DNA from: Solea solea
Lineage: Eukaryota > Chordata > Actinopteri > Pleuronectiformes > Soleidae
Direction of reading: 5' to 3'
NCBI RefSeq assembly: GCF_958295425.1
Contig: NC_081146.1
Coordinates: 25,644,316 to 25,708,315 of the forward strand
Length of the DNA stretch: 64,000 bases
Under the pieces are notes generated by a model that worked only from the letters and a program-made list of their open reading frames with translations, did no database searches and was not told where the DNA came from. This document shows, piece by piece, positions 59,501-64,000 of this stretch (position 1 is the first letter of the stretch; every line of letters starts with the position of its first letter). Position numbers and translations under genes: made by a program.

Positions 59501-61621
59501 GGTTTAGTGAACAAAAGACTAGTTTACTGACTGTTCAGTCACCGGTAGATTGACTGATTTTCTGACCGTTTAACACACTGAAAGACTAGTTCGCTGACTG
59601 GTTACTAGCTTAAAGACTGGTTAACCGACTGAAGGAATGATTTACTGATTGTTTTAATGACAGAAAATACAGGTTTAAACTTTTATTGAGATTTCAGAGT
59701 TTAAACATCATTAAGAATCTGAGATGCTGTCTGTTTATCCTCCATGTTTCCTGTGTATGTGTGTGTGTGTGTGCGCGCGCAGCACCGTGTTGCGGTTCTC
59801 CGTGCGCGGCTCGCCAGCGCCCCTCTCTGGCTCCACTCTGGTTCATCAACTGAGGAACCAGCTGCTCGGAGAGAAGAGCGACTTCCTGCTGTTCAGAGTC
59901 CTGAGGGTCGACACTGTCTGTGAGTCAAAGGTCACCGAGGTCAGAGGTCCTGGGTCCTCTCCAAACTGTTCTCAAAGTTCTAAAGTTTAAGATCAAAGCT
60001 GCAGGAAATAAACATCGGTATAGTTTAATAGTTGTAGTTTTGCCTTTGGTCAAAATTTGAAGATTGTATAGATTTGACAGCTTCTGTGGCTCAGTTGCCA
60101 TGACGATGCAGATACAACCCAAAACTCTTCAATATATCAAATATTTTGTAAATGCTTAGTTGCATTATATTTGAAGTTAAAATTAAAAGCAGTTTACACA
60201 CATGTATATATGAACATATTTTTACTCAAACAAAAAAACATCCAGACTTTAATCTCTAATCCTCTTCTTTTTTTCCCATGATCCTTCAGTGTGTTTGCTG
60301 AGCTGCTCTGGGCGTGGTCAGTGTGATCCCATCACAAAGACGTGCACCTGTGACCCGTTCTGGACGGAGAATGTGATTCGCCGTTACCTTGGCGACGGAG
60401 AGAGCAACTGTGGTAACTCTACGAACGTGTTAAACAAATATTAAAAGAGATAGTTCAGGAAAATGAGTGATTTTAACATCACAGCACACAGGAGCCGTTA
60501 CCACAGCTGCCTCCATCACCAAGTCCAAACGTCTTATTTTGTGACTTCTGTGTTTGAAATCTTTGCTCGGAGATACCTCAGTGACACAAAGTGACCACAC
60601 GAGGCAGCAGTAGAGGACAGTAGTGTCCTCCATGAGCTAAAAACACTGATTTTCTCTATGTGCTTTGGTGTGGGAGAGTGAGTGATTTACAAACTTCAGT
60701 TTCCTGTTGAAAACAGCGAGTGTTTTTGCTCATGGTTGTTTTCTTGTTTTCCGTGGTCAGAGTGGAGGATGCTGTACGTCATCCTGACCAGTTTCCTGCT
60801 CATGGTCTTCATCCTGACCGTCAGCTGGACGTTCATCTGCTGCTGCAGGAAGTGATGTCACTCTTTCCTATGTATTCCAATATGGTTTCCTATTGTTTTG
60901 TTAACAAATATTTATGTGTCTTTTGTGGCAAAGCGTAGAAATGTTTCTTTTTTCTCTTTTTTTTGCTTGTTAACGTTCTGTTTTCTGCTGTAACATCTGT
61001 ACCTGTATCTTGACCTCTGACCTCTGCTCTGCGCGTGAACTCATAGGAAACAGACCAAGGTGAGGAAGAAAACCAAATACACCATCCTGGACAACATGGA
61101 CGAGCAGGAGAGGGTGGAGCTCCGGCCCAAGTTCAGTGAGTCCCTTTCAAAATGTCAAAGGTCAAAGTGCAACCGGTCCACGGCGTACGATATGACAGGA
61201 AGTGCTCACTTCAGCTGTTCGGAAAGTTTAGAACAGAGCAACATTCTTACAATTTTGAATATACTGACGTTTTTACGATTTTTGACTCATTACTACACTG
61301 ACACATACTCACATTAATTTACCGACATTTTTACCACATTAATAAACCAACATTTCTATGATTTTGACACATTTTCTTGACTGTATTTTTTTAGGAAAAT
61401 TTGTACAATTTTGACGCATTTTCACGTTTTGGAGGTCTGACTGCTCTGTTGACGGTTACGCAGGTATCAAACACCGGAGCACAGAGCACAACTCCAGCCT
61501 GATGATGTCAGAGTCGGAGCTGGACAGCGACCAGGACGCCATCTTCAGCCGGGAACGACCCACCCGCAGCAAGAACCGGCTCAGCGCTCAGGCTAGTCGC
61601 AACGGAAATGCCTTCGGATGA
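35518..61621 (+). CDS. kiaa0319: kiaa0319: MANSC and PKD-domain membrane glycoprotein (15 coding exons)
   Basis: KIAA0319 is a type I plasma-membrane glycoprotein linked to neuronal migration and dyslexia risk. Exons: 35518-35590, 36113-36777, 37255-37402, 37954-38025, 57650-57820, 57887-58034, 58103-58251, 58332-58483, 59039-59177, 59266-59425, 59783-59919, 60290-60412, 60761-60851, 61047-61135, 61464-61621. They sum to 2475 nt: 824 codons plus stop, phases continuous. Order: signal peptide (1-24, Leu-rich), MANSC (about 28-110), Ser/Thr/Pro linker (to ~376), two PKD domains (about 377-475 and 476-572), Cys-rich EGF-like unit, TM helix (about 716-740), tail. KKTKYTILDNMDEQER and KHRSTEHNSSLM mark KIAA0319 rather than KIAA0319L. 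The human protein has five PKD domains in 1072 residues; the first three are missing here. Exon 13 uses an atypical donor (AGGAA, then GTGATG). Confidence 0.88.
35738..36035. mobile_element. Foldback/MITE family F copy
   Basis: AACTCCCTCTGCACCAAAGCC at left and GGGGTTTGGTGTGGGAAAG at right; CAAGGGGCCGCAGTAGACC within. It ends about 80 bp before the MANSC exon. Confidence 0.65.
36113..36777 (+). other. kiaa0319: kiaa0319 exon 2: MANSC domain and start of linker
   Basis: Residues about 25-246. The Cys pattern SPCWQ ... LPQCVAACCDLPGYDLAWLF ... GRCYILSCQQRENCQP is the seven-Cys MANSC fold and matches the human N-terminus (TAACCDLSSCDLAWWFEGRC). The rest is acidic and Ser/Thr-rich with a Gln run (EQQQQPHS). 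Two in-frame acceptors (36112 or 36118, CAG repeated) could give a two-residue variant. Confidence 0.85.
37545..37830. mobile_element. Foldback/MITE family F copy
   Basis: CTCTCCCACACCAAAGTCC at left and TGTATGGGGTTTGGTGCAGG at right; GGAGCTGCTGATCTACTGC within. kiaa0319 intron 3. Confidence 0.7.
38034..38180. repeat. GTGGGGAC-type repeat fragment with CCCTAA motifs
   Basis: (CA)n followed by GTGAGGACCCTCATAAACAT and CCCTAACCCTAA. It is related to the repeats at 5855-6025 and 11700-11820. The two CCCTAA units are part of that repeat, not a telomere. Confidence 0.45.
38181..38305 (+). mobile_element. 3' part of a SINE abutting the satellite array
   Basis: CAAATCCTGCATGGGACAGC, TGTCATTCCCCCTCTCTGCC, then TTGATTAAAGGAAAAAAGCCC and an A-rich tail. 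This 3' body is familiar from teleost SINEs. The first satellite unit starts within a few bases of the A-rich tail. Confidence 0.5.
39100..40330. repeat. Higher-order duplication within the array (~0.64 kb)
   Basis: The rare variants GACATAATTTACTATAACTT (39302 and 39941) and CATACAAAAGTATGAC recur with a 639-bp offset, and the sequence between them matches unit by unit. Confidence 0.75.
41230..42290. repeat. Higher-order duplication within the array (~0.53 kb)
   Basis: GTCTGACTTTTTTGACTG occurs at 41271 and 41799, 528 bp apart, with matching flanks including the rare ACCACAAACTATAC. A related copy is at 43881. Confidence 0.7.
43076..43282 (+). repeat. tRNA-like module, copy 1
   Basis: About 207 bp that do not follow the 38-bp unit, flanked by array sequence. 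It holds the tRNA-like part at 43162-43250. Copies 2 and 3 differ by only one to three bases. Confidence 0.75.
43162..43250 (+). pseudogene. tRNA-Leu-like pseudogene with Pol III A and B boxes
   Basis: TGGCAGAGTGG (A box, fits TRGCNNAGYGG) with GTCTAAGGCG matches the D-arm of a type II tRNA-Leu. GGTTCAAATCC fits the B box. The long gap between boxes fits a variable arm. The acceptor stem does not pair and the anticodon and T stems are weak, so this is not a functional tRNA. A TTTT stop lies at 43267-43270. Confidence 0.6.
43406..43796 (+). mobile_element. tRNA-headed SINE, copy 1, with 13-bp target duplication
   Basis: 391 bp starting GGGGCCACACGGTGGTGTAG, with A box (TAGTGGTTAGC) and B box (GGTTCGAGCCC). 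The body contains GAGTTTGCATGTTCTCCCC and TCCGGCTTCCTCCCACAGTC, familiar from teleost SINEs, and the end is a (TGACTGA)n tail. ATACTATACTATG at 43393-43405 and 43797-43809 is the target-site duplication, taken from the satellite unit. Confidence 0.85.
45614..45821 (+). repeat. tRNA-like module, copy 2
   Basis: Matches copy 1 almost exactly (AATTATGG instead of AATTTTGG near the start), 2538 bp downstream in the same array context. tRNA-like part about 45700-45788. Confidence 0.75.
47940..56380. repeat. Higher-order repeats of ~1.2-1.4 kb in the array's right half
   Basis: A rare marker (GTCTTGTTTTGGATGACATA followed by GTCAAATTTTGTATGACATA and TTTTTGCCACAATTTGG) recurs starting near 48302, 49545, 50943, 53000, 54238 and 55443. 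Spacings are 1243, 1398, 2057, 1238 and 1205 bp; the long one spans the second SINE. Neighbouring blocks mix variants, as expected from unequal exchange. Confidence 0.75.
52179..52562 (+). mobile_element. tRNA-headed SINE, copy 2
   Basis: Same SINE as at 43406, with about three substitutions and a shorter tail, inserted at the same position of the satellite unit. ACTATACTATG flanks it at 52168-52178 and 52563-52573. Confidence 0.85.
56398..56604 (+). repeat. tRNA-like module, copy 3
   Basis: Same module with GGCTTTGC for GGTTTTGC and CTACCCTCAGG for CTACCATCAGG; A box, B box and TTTT stop kept. tRNA-like part about 56483-56571. Confidence 0.75.
57286..57649 (+). other. kiaa0319: Intron 4 tail, unique sequence
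   Basis: Unique DNA between the array end and exon 5, with (CA)n at 57471-57489 and 57600-57613. No PKD-type coding sequence was found in any frame I read. Confidence 0.6.
57650..58251 (+). other. kiaa0319: kiaa0319 exons 5-7: end of linker and first remaining PKD domain
   Basis: Exon 5 (57 codons, phase 1-1) encodes a Thr/Pro/Ser/Ala-rich linker. Exons 6-7 encode a PKD domain: TAVVGPERKLLLPLSGVLLD, GRGSTDDRGVVSFHW, then ATATGLQVGRYTFRLTVSDQ. It best matches human PKD4 (AGPDKEL ... TGLQVGTYHFRLTVKD). Introns 5 and 6 are only 66 and 68 bp. PKD1-3 would be expected between exons 5 and 6. Confidence 0.8.
58332..59177 (+). other. kiaa0319: kiaa0319 exons 8-9: last PKD domain
   Basis: RPPVAHASGSHTLTLPDNAI, YQWVRDSQSPAAG, DVLYGSDTQSTLFLANLVEG, TYLFQLRVTDAQGRSG match human PKD5 (LWIRDGQSPAAGDVIDGSDH ... 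NLVEGVYTFHLRVTDSQG). Intron 8 is phase 0, with donor GGG, then GTCAGA. Confidence 0.85.
58484..59038 (+). repeat. GATTA-rich degenerate repeat filling kiaa0319 intron 8
   Basis: Most of this 555-bp intron consists of degenerate AGATTAGATTA, ATCAGATTA and AGGATTA units, strongly purine-biased on the + strand. Confidence 0.7.
59266..61621 (+). other. kiaa0319: kiaa0319 exons 10-15: membrane-proximal region, TM and cytoplasmic tail
   Basis: Exons 10-11: QLAALLHVLDTDVHVRA and LGEKSDFLLFRVLRVDT match human. Exon 12: CLLSCSGRGQCDPITKTCTC, an EGF-like Cys unit, ending DGESNC. Exon 13: TM helix LYVILTSFLLMVFILTVSW then TFICCC. Exons 14-15: tail with YTIL, a YxxPhi sorting signal that in human KIAA0319 drives clathrin-dependent endocytosis, and an acidic ESELDSDQDAIFSRE segment. 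Confidence 0.87.
60465..60710. mobile_element. Foldback/MITE family F copy
   Basis: CACACAGGAGCCGTTACCAC at left and TTTTCTCTATGTGCTTTGGTG at right, with GACCACACGAGGCAGCAG within; the left terminus is truncated. kiaa0319 intron 12. Confidence 0.6.
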
Positions 61622-63510
61622 CGGGATCACCGACTCAGTGACTATGAGAGAATCCTTCTGGGATGTTCGCACAGTGGGAGAAAAAAAAAAAAAGATGAGG
61701 CTTCTTAAAGAGTGAAGAACTTAATTCTCCTGTTTCAGCGACAGTAAAAATGAACCAGTGTCTGACCAGGAGTCAGGAGAGCAAACTCTGCAACTCTTTA
61801 AATGACGACAAAGACATTCTAGGAAATAATTATCTCCACAGCCAGAAGATCCACCACTCAACGACTGCAGGTCAGGTACTTGCCTTCAAATGGTGAGATG
61901 AGTTCATGAAAACATTGAAAATGTTCCTCACATGGAAAATTTCAAAAAAAAAAAAAAAGCTTCACACATTTTTCATTCAATGTAAGATAAAAAAAATATT
62001 GAGAATTTTAGTTGTAGAAAGTTCAAAATAGTTTGATTTGTCTTGTGTGAGGAAGTAAAAAATAGAGTAGAATGAGGAGCCGTGTAACCATTTCCATGTT
62101 GCCATTAGCTTAGCAATACTCACACCTTTACAATGCGAGTGCCAAACAGGCCACGTTCCAAACGTCCATCGTCAAAAAAAAACACGAGTTCACGGAGTCC
62201 CATTTGAAGGCCCAGTTACATAATCTGCTTTGTTAGCCAAGTCAAAAGAAAACAAATATCTAACATCTCCCAAATTTAAACGTTAGCTAAATTTGAACAT
62301 ATTAAACTAACCTAGAGAGCTTAAAAACAAGCTCTCTAGGTTAAACTTGTTTAATTCAAAAGGCTTTAAAAACGGAACAATTTGTTACGACACAAAACAG
62401 TGTTGACCAAAGTCTCTACTAAATAAACTCAAATATAAAATAAAATCGTAGCCATTTAAAGTGTGGATTTACGCAAAGATTTGACGCTAAGGGAGTCCGT
62501 TACTGTTTGAGGGTTTTTATTGGGGGGAAGAGGATTATTTTTAATTTAATACAACAGTCACTTGGCATATAATATTAACATTTGAGAAACAAAAATAAGA
62601 ACTTTTAGCCACAAATACGAAGTATTTTACAATTAGGACTAATTACACACTTTAAAAAACAAGGACTAACTGTACAACTAACAGCGGAGCATCTCGTCAA
62701 CATTGAATATTTTTAACAGTAAAGGTTTTAATATTCTAGCAGCGAGGTCTTTTAAATTACAAATAAACTTTTTACACTTTAATGCTTCATTATGGGAACT
62801 TCACGTAAAATATAAATACCTTACTTGATGTGAACCTCCAAATTTAGGAACCTTTTTCCTCAGAACACTCGTAATTACAGGATCTCTAATCCTGATCATG
62901 ATACCTTAATTAAAAATAAGGTAGAAAATCTCAAAACATACAGAATTGGATTTCAAGATCTCTTGAAGATTTCATCTGCTAACAACAAGATCAGAATTTC
63001 ACATTTTTCCAGACAAGCTTACGATGTTTCTATCTTACATTGACAGTAAGGGTCAGAACTTTACAAGTAAGCAACTTCAAATTTGGATCTTATTATCTGT
63101 GCTCCGACAACAGAAGGATTTTCCCCTTTTCAAGTTACAAAATCTTTAAAATTACTGTGAAAGGCGTGTTTTATTCTGAACAATTTTAGTAACATGACGA
63201 CCAGGGCCAAATTCCACAATTTAGAAGTCCAGAAAACGGACATAAACACGAGTTATATGGCACTTTAAGCGTTCCTGTGCTTTTAACTTTTGACAAAACC
63301 TGCTCAGGATTAACATCATTCTACAAAACAACAGGACATTTTTAATCCAAGTTAAAAATAATAAATAATAATAATGATAACATTATGATGATGTATTGGC
63401 TTTCGTGACATAACTTTTTTTAACAGAAATATTTCAAATTTTTACCTGCTGTGGGATTCACAGTGAGCTCCTAAAATGTTTAATCTGAGTCCAAACTTAA
63501 TAAAAAATGG
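61622..63510 (+). other. kiaa0319: kiaa0319 3' UTR (extent uncertain)
   Basis: AT-rich sequence after the stop with no further gene. AATAAA-type signals occur near 62421, 62761 and 63499. A strong 15-bp stem hairpin is at 62308-62343. The end of the transcript cannot be fixed by eye. Confidence 0.45.
62308..62343. repeat. 15-bp stem hairpin in kiaa0319 3' UTR
   Basis: TAACCTAGAGAGCTT (62308-62322) pairs perfectly with AAGCTCTCTAGGTTA (62329-62343) across the 6-base loop AAAAAC. Confidence 0.85.
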
Positions 63511-63672
63511 CATAATTGTGATTTAAAATTATGTTCAGACTGTGATTTATTTTTTTTACCGTGTCACTATAATTTATTTATGTTTATCATTTCAAAATTG
63601 TTTCTATTTATTTCCTTTAAAGGAAAGATTTACAGAAGAGAATTAGCGTCACACGTGACAAATGTTTTTTTT

Positions 63673-63782
<110 letters not shown>

Positions 63783-64000
63783 GTATATTTACATGTGGCC
63801 CTGATTCTCTTCTGTAGAAATAAGAACTAGAATATCAGGAAAAATTAGCATTTTTGTTGTTGCTTTTCTATAAAGAGTTGTACACAACTAGCTTAACCTA
63901 TTAAAACCTAAAAAGAAAAAAGAAAAAAAAGGGTTGAGTCAATGATACCATGGAAGCCAAAAATAACCCAAAAATGCTAGATTCACATTTCTTTGCTCAT

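Overview
The window is vertebrate nuclear DNA, almost certainly from a teleost fish. Its genes are split by many short GT-AG introns, intergenic and intronic DNA is AT-rich and full of (TG)n and (CA)n microsatellites, and it carries teleost-type repeats: a tRNA-headed SINE, hAT and pogo-like DNA transposon remnants, and MITEs. Nothing looks bacterial or viral.

Layout, all recognisable genes on the + strand. Positions 1-2800 look like the last exon and 3' UTR of an unidentified upstream gene (weak call). A CpG-rich promoter at about 4350-4750 leads into dennd4b. Its noncoding first exon ends near 4592, an ~11 kb repeat-rich intron follows, and 28 coding exons run from 15503 to 31044. Summed exon lengths give 4566 nt, an open frame of 1521 codons plus stop. 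A second CpG-rich promoter at about 34400-34620 starts kiaa0319. Its coding exons run from 35518 to 61621 and total 2475 nt (824 codons plus stop), with a long 3' UTR to about 63.5 kb or the window end.

The dominant feature is a ~19 kb array (about 38310-57285) of a ~38-bp AT-rich unit, roughly 500 copies, filling one intron of kiaa0319. The array has higher-order structure (0.5-3.3 kb duplications). It contains two copies of a SINE at the same site of the unit and three copies of a ~210-bp module with a tRNA-Leu-like sequence carrying Pol III A and B boxes.

Other points of note: the kiaa0319 model contains only the last two PKD domains, against five in the human protein; a minisatellite in dennd4b intron 21 has multiplied the 3' splice site into decoy acceptors that all read into a stop; an inverted-repeat (foldback/MITE) family occurs about 17 times; an internally deleted hAT element keeps only its zinc-finger ORF; and a perfect 46-bp palindrome is centred on an RFX X-box-like motif.

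DENND4B is a Rab10 GEF acting in membrane traffic and KIAA0319 is a plasma-membrane glycoprotein that recycles by endocytosis. I see no sequence evidence that the two genes work together; they are head-to-tail neighbours. All exon borders were read by eye from splice consensus, phase continuity and similarity to the human proteins as I know them; no alignment was run.
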